This document shows, in pieces, positions 1-14,114 of a DNA stretch of 32,012 nt. The first letter of the stretch is position 1, and every line of letters starts with the position of its first letter. Both the position numbers and the translations under genes were made by a program. This stretch comes from Saccoglossus kowalevskii (taxonomy: Eukaryota; Hemichordata; Enteropneusta; Harrimaniidae). The stretch covers positions 206,141 through 238,152 of the forward strand of contig NW_003144289.1 in the NCBI RefSeq assembly GCF_000003605.2. Direction: 5' to 3'. Under the pieces are notes generated by a model that saw only the letters and a program-made list of their open reading frames with translations, was not told the DNA's origin and did no database searches.

Positions 1-559
1 TCAGCCACACATCAGGTCTGTCATTTTATAAAAGCATCAACATTTGTAACAATTGATGAGATATAGTATTATTATGGCATTAAATATTATAGCTGCCCAA
101 TAGCGCCCCCATTAGGCCAAAGCTGAAATGGCTCTAACCTTTTGTTTTCAAGAACACCTTAATAGTTGAACCTTGAAATGAGTGCATACTTTGAGGTATC
201 TTCGTAATAACCTTATTATTATACATCTTTTCCCTTCAAAGATGCATCATGGAAATGCCGAAAACCAAAAAGTTTAGAACATAATCAGCAAACTTCTTTG
301 TATGGAGTCCGGTCAAATCCTGGTGGCAGCCATGTTTGTTTTTATTATTAGAGGACGCTTACGCGCGTAATCATTCCATATTTGGAATTCGCATTTCCAA
401 ATATGGTAGTATGAAAATACCCCGTAAAATACCGCAAAATTACGGCACGCTGTAACTTATGGCGTTACGGTGACAGATGTATAATAATACATGTTCTACT
501 GAATATCCATAATACTCTAGGTGTCTCACAATTTTCAAACGAATACAGCAACTACTCAC
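1..559 (-). other. DPY19L intron 11 (partial), palindrome-rich
   Basis: No reading frame here resembles the remaining DPY19 C-terminus, so this is read as intron. It holds a cluster of palindromes at 355-475 (listed separately). The segment near 85-120 (GCCCAATAGCGCCCCC) looks like generic interspersed repeat. Confidence 0.6.
359..406. repeat. Palindrome cluster: TTACGCGCGTAA and a 12-bp perfect inverted repeat
   Basis: 359-370 is the self-complementary TTACGCGCGTAA. 376-387 (CCATATTTGGAA) is matched perfectly in reverse complement by 395-406 (TTCCAAATATGG) across a 7-nt loop. Further CCGTAA/TTACGG inverted pairs follow at 422-470. Together they look like the core of a fold-back (MITE-like) element. 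The CArG-like CCATATTTGG is also present in each arm. Confidence 0.7.
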
Positions 560-824
560 AGTCAGTTCTGATGTGATATTAAATTTCTTAACAAGAAATT
601 TCCATGTCTTGGAGTCACCTATCGCAAAGCCTGCCAATATGCACATCTCAGGAGTCCAGAGATATTTAAACCTCATAGTACTCAGTGCCATTAAACCAAA
701 GAATACAGTCTGTATAGCATGGAATACAAGTTCTGGTCTTTCACTTAATATATGTGATGTAGATTTACTTTCCACTTGCAGTGTATCTTTAGCATGGCAG
801 TTATCAATCAGAGATGATTCATTT
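560..824 (-). CDS. DPY19L1: DPY19L exon 11: last exon in the window
   Basis: 265 nt between a TTTTCTGCCATAG acceptor and a GTGAGT donor. It enters in phase 2 (AA+A, Lys) and leaves in phase 0. The first 28 or so residues ([20 protein letters not shown]...) are polar and poorly conserved. Then [20 protein letters not shown] and [20 protein letters not shown] match the family block PETAYNLIHTILFGFLALST/MRMKYLWTSHMC. The last residues are [10 protein letters not shown]. The following exons (family MRYSVPI... to the C-terminus) are not found in bases 1-559. Confidence 0.93.
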
Positions 825-3800
825 CTATGGCAGAAAACAATGTAAAAGTGAACAGATTTTATGACATGCATGATATTGAATGCTGTTGAAGCAAACTCAC
901 AGATATAGTTCAAAAATTAGTATCCATATTAGGAGCAGAAAGTTATCTGTAAAAAATATAATGGTAGTAAAAGATACAGTACTATAATGCGATGAGACAT
1001 ACGATGACAGAACGATGACACCACTCACATTATTTTTTTCTATATGCAAAATATGCTGGTAAAACTGGTGTGCATAAATAAAACATGTGTTTATATTTGA
1101 TATGATGGATATGACTTACTTCCAGTTCTGTACTAGGGCTATAGCTAATATAACCAGTAGAGCAGTCTGTACTACCAAATACAGTGGAAATAAACCATTA
1201 CTTGACAATCTTTCAAATGTATCAAAAGGTAGAAATCCAAATGCTCCGGTACATAAATATAGATTAGCATCAAAGTCCCTGCATGATAGAAATATGGCAT
1301 ACAGGAAATTTGTCTATGTACGACTGAGATCTGGTTCTAGAATGGCAGAAATGCTTTGATATTTATAAATTTCTAGCATTAAAATGGCCATAATTTGTCC
1401 ATCTTGAATTGGATCATGAAACAAATGCATATGCATATGTATATGATGTATTTGTGAAGTTTGAATTAGCCTAGGCATGTCTGAGATACAGTTGTAGATG
1501 AATGCACCTGTTTTCAGGACTGAGCAGGGATGGATAACAGAAATGGCGCACCGCAGAACACAGTAATGTAAGTTGCTCAGATCTATGCTATTAAAATATT
1601 TTTCAAAATGAGTTGGATTGGAATAGTGATAATTAGTTTTTTGGGGTTTAGATTTGGGTGAGTGATAGGCAAGTGGAGTGATCACTCGCCTTACAAAGTA
1701 AAAAGCTGGTAACTCTAAGAATTTAAACAGTTTATCAAAAACCTGTAAAAATCTGACAATGTTGTGCTTGACATTACCTGGCAACCCTTTCAGTGCCAGA
1801 CTTTTTTCCAACCCAAAATTCAGCGTAAATATTCTAACAGTTCCAGATATAGCTTTTAGTTTTTGATCAAAAGGTTTGTCAATTTTTATCAATATTTCAT
1901 GTGAAGTAGAGCTGACTATGAAAAAAACTGACAAAGTGTTAAAATTCCATTGCAAGTTTACCTCCTGAATGTAGATCTTTTGACTATCGCTGACTTTATA
2001 TAGTGTTAATAGGATTTGTTTGACTGAAACCTATGCAACATGACATTGTATATTTTATGTACATTTAAAGTTAAACAAAATTATAAACAATATTTGATTG
2101 GAGCATTATCGTTTCCAACAAAGTTCCATCTGGCTCAAAATCAGTTAATATGAATTCATATTTAAAATGATATAGCCCCCTCCAGTGGTAGTGAAAGGCA
2201 AGGTTTTGTAATTGTCTTGATAATGTGAAGCGTGATGTACAAAATCGAATCAAGTCATAACAGAGTAATATCAGATAGATTAATTATTACATAAATTATG
2301 AGCAAATGTTGGATCTAGGTTCACACAAAGACAAGAAAGGTATTTGGCGAAAAAAAAAGAGGTCAGATAATTCTGCATGCAAAAGAAAGATTTACTTAGA
2401 TTATTTCTTTCAATATCTGGGGTTATCTGTTACATACCTGGTATTAGCAAACCAAATTTTGCTGATAAGAACTTAAATATGTGTTCATCGGCTTCAATAT
2501 TGATGATGTTCTAAAAAACAAAAAAAGTGTAAATAGATAAATGCAGTAAAACATGTCTATACACTTCCACAGGGAATATTCTCTAATGTCATTGCATCAT
2601 GATTAACAATTATTATACAAGTGTTAAAGACAAACAGACTTTAATGGGTCTGACAGAATTGAATAAAATCAAAATACAATCAAATCCGTTTATAATGGCC
2701 ACTCTGGGATTTCAGCCTTTTTAGAAAGGTGGACTTACTGTAGTCACTCTCAAAATTAATTTATGAAATTTGTTTATTTGTAATCATCTTTCCTCCCTCT
2801 GGGGATTCAGTTATGTGTTAATAAAGATTAGTATATGAATATTACTTAGATAGCTAATCAGTAAAAACCACCAAGATGTTACCATTGAGACTAATCTGGA
2901 TGTTAAAAGACCTCATTACCAACTTTGTTTTAAAATATTGTTGATTACTTATAGACTTTAGCTTTAATACAGCCTATGTGTAAACATGTTGGTAGTCATG
3001 TATGCATTTTCAAAAACATTTTGAGATTGAAAATAGTTATTATTTTAGTAAATTGCATATAATATATAACAAGATAACGTACATATTTTTTTTCTTGAAT
3101 ATACCGGCAATATCAGTTACAATTGTATTCTGTTGCGAGAAGGATATATTTTCTTTTTATGTACTTTTACATTGACTTGCGTATAAAGTACAGGCTTACG
3201 ACAATTCACATGCAACATGTTTTCAGGTTATGTTTTAGCCACCTGCCATTTAAGATGGATTACCGGTACTCCAGTGTACCAGTTATCATCTCTAATGACC
3301 CTTAGTGCAATGTCCTCCTCTGAGTATAGAATAGTGGCAAATGAGTGATGACAAACCTTTATTATGTTGTTAACTGCTACCATCAGTCCTAGCACAGAAA
3401 TAATATAGAATATAATTCTGAAGATTCTTCCCATGATGCCACATGGTAAAGAATTCTTTCCCTGTAAATCAGTTCAGATAAAATATTTTTAGTGTGATCT
3501 TCCAAATTGCATTTAATCTCCAATACATCATTGTTCTTGTAAGTTGTGTCAGCGCCTTTTAGTAATGACGTCCTGTGGCACAAATACCGGTAGGTCATTT
3601 TTATGACCTCTAAAGGTTACACATCTTGGTACTTTCTTTGGTATAAAAATCAAAAATGAATTGACAGTGATATTTCAGCGTAATTCTTAGACTTTACTAA
3701 TTGTTTTGGCTATTTGAGTAGAATGTTTCGGCTAAATACAAAGACATATTAAAATGCCCGAATTGTGTATGTTTATACCAATAAACATTGCCATATTCGA

Positions 3801-6800
3801 AATGACAAATGAATATGGAGTTGTCTATTGGAATAACACGGCTTACTTGGCTTTGGGAAAAATTTTGTTTTCATTTCCAAATCTACCTTGAATCAGGAAT
3901 ATGAATTAATGTACGAAATTAAAAGAAATTTTTTTTGAAGTGCCCAAATTGACCGGGAAAATTTTGTGAAATTAATTGAGCCCTAGAAGGAACCTGGCTT
4001 ACAACCATCTATGTCATGTGTGCTTCTTTGTTTAGGAGGTGTTTTAAGTATAATAAAGATGCACTATACTTTCGCATTGATCCTTGGTACATTTACCATT
4101 GCAAGATTATATTTGGATGGCAAACTCTAATAATTCAATGATGTCAATGATGTAATCATTTGACACCCAAATATGAAAGTTATATGTATGCTGTACTGCT
4201 ATATATATATATAATGATGTGTAAGCACTGTGATATTCTGAGGGCCCCCAATTTCACTTCCAAACCCTCATAGATTATGAAAAATATTATACCTTGATAT
4301 GAAATACCATAAAGGCTGCAGGAATGAAACTAAGAACAAGAGATCCTAGTATCATTGGATGAAAAAATTGTGATGTACACACTGTCATAAGAGATATGAT
4401 ATGAATAATATATATAGTTTTGATCTGAAAAAAACAAAAATGAAATTATTGGAGATATATTTCACATGCATATATGTGCATCATATCATGGTAGGACAAG
4501 CCTAGAACAGACAGCATATCCATATACCTTGGTATTATTACTATCAACATCCAATTCATAGCTCCATGTGCGTAATTCGTAATTCAAACATCAATCTGAC
4601 CAAAAGGGTGACAGCAGCTCATTTCAAAACTCTAACAAGCAACATGTTGTTCTTTCAGTAAATGTACTTTCAATACTTAATATGTGTGTTTTCGATCAAA
4701 TAAACTGCGAGAAAGTGGCTGTTAAGTCAAAAATGCTGTTTAATTTATATCAAACACACAACAGCTTGAAGGCCGCACACTGTCTAGACTAGCAACAGTC
4801 TTCTTGATCTAATGTTCGATTGTGGAAATGTGAATTTTAGTTCATTATAACACATTTTTGAGGTTCATTTTAAGAAATGTTATTCAGTCACTCACAAATT
4901 AGTCTAGATTCAAAAAATTTTTTGTTGGAGTTACAGAAAAAATCATGGAAAGAAAAATAAAGACAAGGTGTTAGTGGGCCAGATCTATTCAACAATTAGT
5001 ACCCATTCATTCATTGAAATGTTTGTAATTATGAAAAAAAAGAAGAGAAAAATACATGAAATAGTTTTGTTTTACTCACTTTTTGAAGTGGAACCATATC
5101 AAGTACAGCACAGCCAAATAATGCCATAGCTTGAAGTAGTAAGACAAACTGAGCAAATTGCCAAGTCAACACAAAGAATAATGTACACAATCCTATAAAA
5201 CAACACACAATTCTCTGAGAAAGAAATAAAAATAACAGGATATCAGTAAAACATATGAACTATAATTTTTAATATAACAAGTACGATTTGATGATGCAAT
5301 TGAAATATATGTTTTTCGATACTTTATGAACCAATGGTAAGATGCTCAAAACTCTCCTTTTTCATAAGCCTTTTTTGTGCGAAAAAGTATAATATACAAG
5401 TTTCTACATATCATTAACTATCTATATCTAATGAATTTACCAGGAATAAAAAATGAAACATTTTTAAAAAATTGACAGCTGTACGAGGCTTAACAATTAG
5501 CTGGGTTTTATTATTTTCCTGATAGCTATTACCCCAGTAAAATGCACTAAAATTAAAACCCAGTGAATATGCTAAGTCATAGAACATGCTGTTTCCTTCA
5601 CAAAAAACTGAATTTTGAATGAATATCCCAGCAATATTAAGTTTGCTAAAATAAACTCAAGGTAATAGTTTTGCAAAAGCCCTGAGAATGTACAAAATAA
5701 ACAAGATAATTATTTAATGTGCAAAAAATAAAGTTGGGGTGGGTTTATTATGAGTTAATCAATAGAGCATTCAAAAATAAATTAATAGAAAACTAAATGC
5801 ATGGATAATTCTATTTCAAAGGCTTGGTCCCAAGATCATTCTTATTATCTGTTTTGTACATGGCTGTATAACTTTTGTTTTTTGGTAATTACAAATTTAA
5901 TATTAAAATGCCCATGGGTCAAATTATTGAATTCAATGAAGTTTTAACTGATAAATTGAGGTTATCGCAAGAATACTGCAGAGTATGCACCACGGCAGTA
6001 TTGTATTAGCCGACATGTATTGGAGGTTGATGCGATCCTGTACTGCCTGAGTGTATACTTTTACAACATTCTTGTGAAAAACTGTTATAATAATAATAGA
6101 TCAAAATGGCAATGAAAATCATTTTTTTCTGTACCAACGTTCAACAGTGCTTCTGCATCCAATGTAAAAATTTGAAAGTGTTTGATCATGACGTCAATGA
6201 TCTTTAACATGTCAAAGTTGGTGATGTATATGTTATACACCAAACATAGGAAAATTCAAACACTGGAATAATTACAGATATGTTTTGAAATTAATGCATA
6301 TACAACTTTTTACAGAATGGTAAATTCTATTATTTTCAGTGCCAGATGTATAATAATTTAACTTATGGAACCATTGTGATCTAGAATAAGTGAAAAAACT
6401 AAAAAATTGTTATAATTAAATATTTTAACAATGATTCACATGCAAATACTGTAAACCATTTTATTTTCGTCGCATTTTTCTATTTCAGAAAACACCTTTC
6501 CTATAAATCATGCCTCTATTGACAAAGCATTTTTATGATATAAATCCATGACATGAAGGTTGTTCAAATCATCAATATCTGTTTGATTTATTAATGAAGA
6601 TTATGTTTTTGAAAGAATCTGCTATATTACAAAACCAAACAAAGTGGTCTATTTCAACATCACAGAAGCACTTTGTCACTAGAGGGTGTGGTGTATTGGA
6701 TGGCATTTGTATGAACAAAATTTTGTCCCTGTGACACACTGTCTTAAAAAAGAAATGTTCACAGCTACAAAATGTCGCTGCAAAATCTTTAATAAAATTA

Positions 6801-9800
6801 AGCGGTTTACAGTACCTCAAATTATTAAATGTATGATTTACCTGTTTTAATTGTGATAATTGAGGTCTAAAATAATAAGTGATAAATGCAATCTGCATGA
6901 ATAGGAATGGTAGGGAAAAACTCTCTCTTAAAGGAATGGTAAATTCAACTCTTGTCGTATCTTCCCTACAAAAAAGAAATTAATGATAATATAAAAATTA
7001 ATTAATCATGACTATTTCAAACTATCAGAATCTTGTCAGTCCTGAATTTGAACCTATATGATTCTTAAAGGGCAATCTATTTATCCTTAAAAAGAAGCTT
7101 GTTAACATTTTGTGCATGCTCGGTGACTGGTTGGCAAGAACCATGTATTTACATCCAAATAAAAAACGACAGCGTTGTTCATTATTGTTGTTATTAAATA
7201 TACATGTATGTGTTCCTAATAATTAATCAACTTACAGTCAACATTGTCATAGCAGAACCTGATCTAGTGCTGATCAGTGAACATTGACATTTGCATCAGA
7301 GTTGGACAAAAATGAAAACAAATGACGTCACAGTGCGATGGCTTCGTAAGACTTGAATAGGATATATTAGAATTTCATCTTTGATTTATAATATACTGAT
7401 TTATAGTGTTAGAATATTAATTTTTGTCTAATATAATATAAATAATGATGATATACATGTAGTGCATTAATTTTGTTGTCAAAACTGTAGACTTGAACTA
7501 ATTTTGATTTATACTTGAATATGATTTTTATTTCCACCATGACTCAGGTGATGCAAAGATGCAGATGTGTATGATGAAGCTAGTGATGGAAACACATGAA
7601 AATTACCAGCCGTGAAATTATATTTTGCTTCAATAGGCCATCGCACTTGCTTATATTTTAGGAGTGTATGCACTGGCTGGTTGACAAGAACAGATCATTC
7701 ACACTTAGAGATTAAATATGGCGTCGTTTGCTGTAGTTGTTATTAAATACACACATATGTGGTAAAATGTAAACAGTCATATTTATTGTATATTTTCCCA
7801 AAATTTGCTCAAATTCAGACTATTAAGTATGTCAAATAATATAGCTCTATGAATGCTATATGCTCTATGAGTGCATCTTGAACCAGAAAAGTACAAGGCT
7901 TTACTCCAATATGTGTATAAAAGATAAAATAATAGAGCTTTAGTGAAACCATACAGAAAATGTTGGTAAAAAAATCAAGCAAAACTAAAAACATAGCTGT
8001 TCACTTTTGAACTGTACGTTTGTTTATTGCAGCTGACTAAATATGTATATGTTGGGGGAAAAATTGCAGTTTTCAAATCATGTGACGTGGCAAAATTTAA
8101 TTATTCAAGAGTAAGCAAATTTCATTATCAGTAATCTATAGACCACAAAAATAATGCTGCACCTAAATCAGAGTGTAGGTATGTGTAGTTTAGGACTAAA
8201 AGACATGCCAAAACGAATGCATCTAAATATTAGACCCTACTACAGCATATTTTGTAGTCATATGCTAAACACATACAGACAAGTTGAATGACCGAAATCA
8301 ATAATTACTGTGAATTAATTGTATTTGCATTAGTGGTCTATAGTAATTCATCCACACGAAGGTAAATAAGTTTCAGCTCACATAACTTGATTACAGGAAA
8401 GGTTATTTTAAGGCCAATCGATATTTGATAAATAGTTGAGCTCAGACATTTTCTCAAAATAAGCTATATTGACATAGTTTACCGATTTTCTAGTTGCCAG
8501 CTATATGTGAAATTAAAATTGTATAGACGTTACATAGAAATAGTGTGATCTCATTGAGAGTAAGAATTAAAGCCATGTGACTTGTTTTAATCTTTTCACC
8601 ACCAGTTCCCGCTTTTCATCACAAAATAGCCACATTTTTTTCCTCAAATTCTGTCCGTTGGCTCTACAAAATTAGGGTACATTTCCAGAAATATTGAAGA
8701 ATACAAGGAAAAAAAATGTAGAAAAGTTTGGCTGAGAATGTCTGGTGGTGAAAAGGAAAACTTACAAATATTGTTCCATATATTCTCTCAAATCATTGTG
8801 TCCACTGTCCCAAATACCCTTGAAAGTAGATCAGTAGATTTGATGACTTGAGAAAATGGAACACTGTGGAGAAAAAGACAAGACTTGTGGCTCTCTTGCT
8901 GTCAATAAGATCTCTGCAGCCATTTGAGTCTTAGGTCTATAGTGACATAGTTTGATGAGTTACAGATCCTCTAGTTGTAACTACACATATTGAATATCTT
9001 GATTTTGAATTAAAACGAGTTGCTATATATTTGCGTGCATCATGAGAACCGGTATTCAGTTTTTGTTAGATCCAGTTTTGTTTTACATTGTAGTGCTCCA
9101 GAGATATTGAAATTTTGATGGATGATTAATTTATAAATGCAGAATGAGGAAACAGAATTTATTTTGCCATGGGATAAAGGCCCATTAATTCCAAGATATC
9201 CTGTTGTGAAATGTACATGTATTTAAAGCTTGTTGAAATAGAAGCAAAAGGTTGGAGTATGGAAAACAAGAAACAGTCCAAGAGTATTTTGAGCTTTCAT
9301 CAGGCTTACAGCTGGCTTAGCCTGCTTTCAAAACTACCATTAATAAACTGTATAGAGTGATCTGGCTATTATATATTTCACGTTAAACAAAGAAACATAC
9401 TACAAAGAATTTATTATTAAGTTAAAATTATTGATGATAACTTCAAAAAATAATTGTGAAAAAAATCAATTTTAGCCAGATGAGACAGCTTGGAAGTTAA
9501 ATTATGCTTGGACTGCACTGGTACTGCACTTCCCAAATTATATAGAGCCTTTATGCAAAGTATAGGAATAAACAGACATTTATGAATACAAAAACTGATA
9601 AAGGAGTATGCAAACAACATGTCATTGCAGCCAAATTATACACACATTGTGGCATATTAGCGATGGATTTTTTTCCATTAAAAATAATACCAAACATGTG
9701 TTTAAATGAATGTAAAAATTTACAGACCAGCTCTAGTTTTGGCATGTCATCATTTAGATTGAAGACAAACATGAACACTAATGACAATGGTAATATGGGG

Positions 9801-12800
9801 AAATTTAATCTAAATTTACAATAATCCTCTTAGTGTCAGGGAAAACTAGTAAATTGACATGAAAAGATACATGTCAATTTAAGTGCACATGTATTGGAAA
9901 TATGCTTCTAGTAGAACAAAAATATGTCCAAACATTAATTACAACATAAGAAACAAACATTAATTACAACATAAACTATTGATATAATACAGCAATTACA
10001 AAAACTGAAATGTCATGCAGATTTTATTAAGGATGTAATAAAGCATTATTCTATTCTATTCAAATCTATATAGGATTAACAGTATATTTACACTGACTTA
10101 CTTGTTGAAAATGTAGAACGCTGCTGTCAAAACACCACTCAGCCATGATCCACTCAGCATCCATGATGTACAATATAATGCTATAACATACATTCCATGT
10201 AAAAACAAAACGGTGTCTATATAGAAATACACAGGCTCTAACCATTTCTGAGAATAACATGACATGTTAATTATTTACCATTTGAATACCAAAGCAAACT
10301 TGTCACCAATTAAACCAGCTCAACTGTTTTTAACAACTTTGATCTCAAGACATTTATTTAGCAATGCGATTTCCAATTGATCCAAATTTCTATATGAAAA
10401 AATGTTTCATCAAAATAACATTCATTTTTTTGGAAAATAATTTTCTTCATTCAGCATTGTTAAGAGTAAGCATCACTGAATTTATGAGAATAATCATTTA
10501 AATTTAGTACATACCGGTACATGATTCTACACACATTTAAAAATTTAACATATATGATGCCTACCATACCAGTTAAACTACTGTAAAATACTTCATTTTT
10601 GCTTGGAATTAATTTTCGTTATTTTCACTGAAGAAATGATTCAGTGAAAATAAAATCTAGCGAATATACCTTTTCTCCTATATTTTACATTCAACTTGTC
10701 AAAAATCAGTGCAAATAAATTCCACACAAAACACCCAAAAAGTCTTTTCAGCGAAAATTAATTCCAGCTAAAATAAAATATTTCACAGTACAACATTGCC
10801 TGACAACTCACTGGTCATGTGACAACTAGATACATACTGCATACTATAAAATACTGAAGAGGACTTACTGCGATATTAAACATTCTATACATAATGCTGA
10901 GAATAACTTCTTGATAGATATTCATTCTTTCCAGTACATTAATTGTCCTCCAGTTTTCTGTCATGTTATCATGTGTTAACTCATATAAACCTTAGATTAA
11001 AGATTAAAGGGGAGTGAATAAATAAATGATATCAATCTAAGCATACATAGTAATCAGGCGATTTCAGCCATTACGTTTCATGCATCACATTGCTTGTATT
11101 TTTTTCCATCTGTTAGTGATTAACATATCAACTGATTCTTCTCTTCTATTCTACTCTATTCTATTCTATTCCTTACTACAGTATTTTGTTCTATTTTATT
11201 CTATTCTATTCTATTCTATTCTATTCTATTCTATTCTATTCTATTCTATTCTATTCTATTCTATTCTACAGTATTCTGTTCTATTGTATAAAATTATATT
11301 AACGGCTATTCTATTCTTAGTACTTTATCTATTATATTCTATAGAATTATACAGACTTATATTTCTATTTAAAAAACAGATTCCCATTTTGGTCATGCTT
11401 GTAGGGATTTTAAAACTTTATTTACTACAGACTCTGAGACTATAAGTACATGTATATTATCTTCAGATGCAGTAGAGGATTATGAAGCTGAGCTGAGCTT
11501 ACCTTGATTGATCGATGGAGCTTTAAGCATTTGCTTGTAATATGAATAATAAAGACCAGACTCTGTTCGGAAAGAAATCTCACGCTCTACCTCCTGTAAA
11601 AATACAAAAATGCAAAAAATTCCAATATCAGATTGAAACAAACATTTTAGATTATATCATTAATATTTATAAAATACTAATTTAAACTTGATTCAAAATA
11701 TTATGTTATCATGTATGGGAAGCATATTGTTCTATATAGTGCCCAATGAACATATTTCGAACATTGTAATAATTTTAAAATAAATCAATTTTAGTTTTCA
11801 TATGGAGTCAACATGTAGCTGTTTATAATGTACCGGTATATGTGTGAATTTTAGTTGCTGTCTATCCAGGAGAAAGTTTTTTCAACAACAAAAAGCCACG
11901 CAAATGATTAACACCAAAAAGATGAATCTACATGCATATACAATGCACCCATTTTTCATACTACTTTTTTGTAGAGTAAATTTTTATTTTTAACTAAATT
12001 ACATGTATATCATGTATATGTACAGTTGTCTCAGTCTGTAAAACCTAGAATCACAAATTTAACAATATTGGATTCCTAATTAATTATTGGATATTTGATT
12101 GATTATTGTGCATATTATAGACTTAACCTTATGTGCACATTTGTAATCAGGTATTGGTAATGTATTTTCTCATTTGGTGCATTCACTACATATAACTACT
12201 CTTTCCAATTAAATTATTAATTACTACTTGAAATTGTTACCATGGAGAAGAAAAAATGGGCACAGGTGGTCTAGCTATAACTTATGGTTTTGTTAATATT
12301 TTCTAACAGAATAACAACTCTACACATCCACATGAGCAGGCATAAATTAAATGAATAAACATGAATTTTTGGCAGCTACAAAGACATGTTAAAAAAATGT
12401 TAAATACAAATGTTAAATGTGAAATTAAAGTCTGTTAATACTTCATGGGACTACATGTACATGTATGTGTAATATTCTAGTCACTGTATTTATTTTCATG
12501 GTTATCTCAATGGGCAACCAGTTTTTAGTATCTGGTTTCTCCACGACAAAATTGGTTGTCAGAGACAACTGAACAACTATCAATTGATTTTTTACCTGTG
12601 ATATCAGAAAATATGTTGGCAACATGATTGCATACACTGTTCAGTAGTTTATTTTTTATTATTGAATTCATCTTGTATACAAATCTGTAGGAATGTGTAT
12701 TTTAACATTCAAACTACTAGTAACAATTCTTTCAATTTTGTGAATAAATAGCAACCAAACCTCAAAATTTTGAACATATTTCAGTTTTTAAACAATTCAA

Positions 12801-14082
12801 TTATGAATCAAATCACATATCAGGAGAGTATAAAGTCACTTAAATATAATTTTAGTCTTAAATGACCATGACTGATCATGTTTTTTCACATTCACTGCAT
12901 TATTATAATATAGCCTACTGCAATACTATGTAGTATCTGCACTTCCACCATCGAAGAAAAATAGTTTTAACTACCTTGGCCAATACTACATTGTTTTTCT
13001 TAGCCAATTGCCAATTTGTTAAAGTTGTATTGTTGAAAAAATTTTGTTTGAAGCCTTTAACATGTTCCCCGTAAGTAATACTTTAATAAATACAAGCGCC
13101 ATGGTATTTGCAAAATATACACCATGCTGAATATCACCAAGCAGTTTTGCAGCTTTACGATTAAATGTGATAATTTTTTTTAGTGTTTCACAAAATTTGG
13201 CTCTAGACCTACCTAATATAGCTAATGTCAAAATTAACAATTTTGAAAGAAATTAAAGAAAAATACAGAAAACGTGAAAAATCTTAATTACAAATCTTGA
13301 TTTGGATGGATAAAGAAGTTGTTTCCTTGGTAAGAACATTTGCAGGTAAAAAAAAATTTAAACAAAAATGCTAACTTATTGATTTATTAGAAATTCATAA
13401 CTTGCGTCCACATTAGATAATATTGTTTCCTGCTAATCTAAAACAAATAAAATGTTATAGAACAATTTTAAATAAAACTTTATTAGACAGTACTAGTTAC
13501 CGTAATTATGGAATCATACACAGATAATTACTGGGGGGTAACCCAGGACTTGTTTGATTTTGTTTTTGAGATAAAATTTTAGTGCCGCTGAATACTTTGT
13601 ACTACACCGCAAGCTATGTCAGATGTGTGTATGCGGGCAATAAAAGCAAATGTTGTACTTCAATGCAAACAGATGGCAATAATTGAGTTATGGACATTAT
13701 ACAAACACCCATCAAGCTATACATATTTGATATTAGCATAACAAATTTTACGACTTGTACAGAATACATAAGACCTTTATAACATTTGATTGTATCATAA
13801 CTTCTGTCCCATTATGAAAATATAGTCGACTACATTCTTTTCTACATTCATTCTTTCTACATGCATTTTTTTCTTGGTTTTGTTTGATATTAATAACATA
13901 TTGCTTTATCATCATGGGATGAAAATATCATGCACATTGAATTTTTTTGTATATACTACTACACTTACAAAATTGTTGGTATTCAATTTGGCAATTTTGA
14001 TGCATGGACACAAGTGAGTTTGACTTGTCATTGAAGCATGATTCTTTTTAATGGTGACATTATTTCTTTTGTTTTTAGGAAT

Positions 14083-14114
<32 letters not shown>

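Larger units (their letters stand above)
6966..10101 (-). other. DPY19L intron 4 (3.1 kb) with fold-back and duplicated segments
   Basis: No exon is seen. It contains a fold-back at 8580-8765, two direct copies of a short segment (about 7118-7200 and 7668-7760), a repeated CATAGTTTA...CTCTAGTTG segment flanking the fold-back (about 8465-8520 and 8935-9010), and a 25-bp tandem duplication at 9929-9978. Overlapping small frames on both strands at 9417-9824 are chance. Confidence 0.65.

Noticed and set aside
573..845. 90-codon plus-strand frame
   Set aside because: Antisense shadow of DPY19L exon 11.
1314..1955. 213-codon minus-strand frame
   Set aside because: Its 3' half is the old repeat copy (1315-1505). 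The other part has no recognisable similarity and lies in an intron.
2071..2253. 60-codon minus-strand frame in intron 9 as a missing DPY19L exon
   Set aside because: Its sequence does not resemble the TRDFD region, and the phase problem is better explained by one missing base in exon 9.
9417..9824. Overlapping frames of 67, 78 and 80 codons on both strands
   Set aside because: No similarity, no splice logic, and inside a DPY19L intron.
11080..11445. 121-codon plus-strand frame rich in YSILF
   Set aside because: It translates the (CTATT)n microsatellite.
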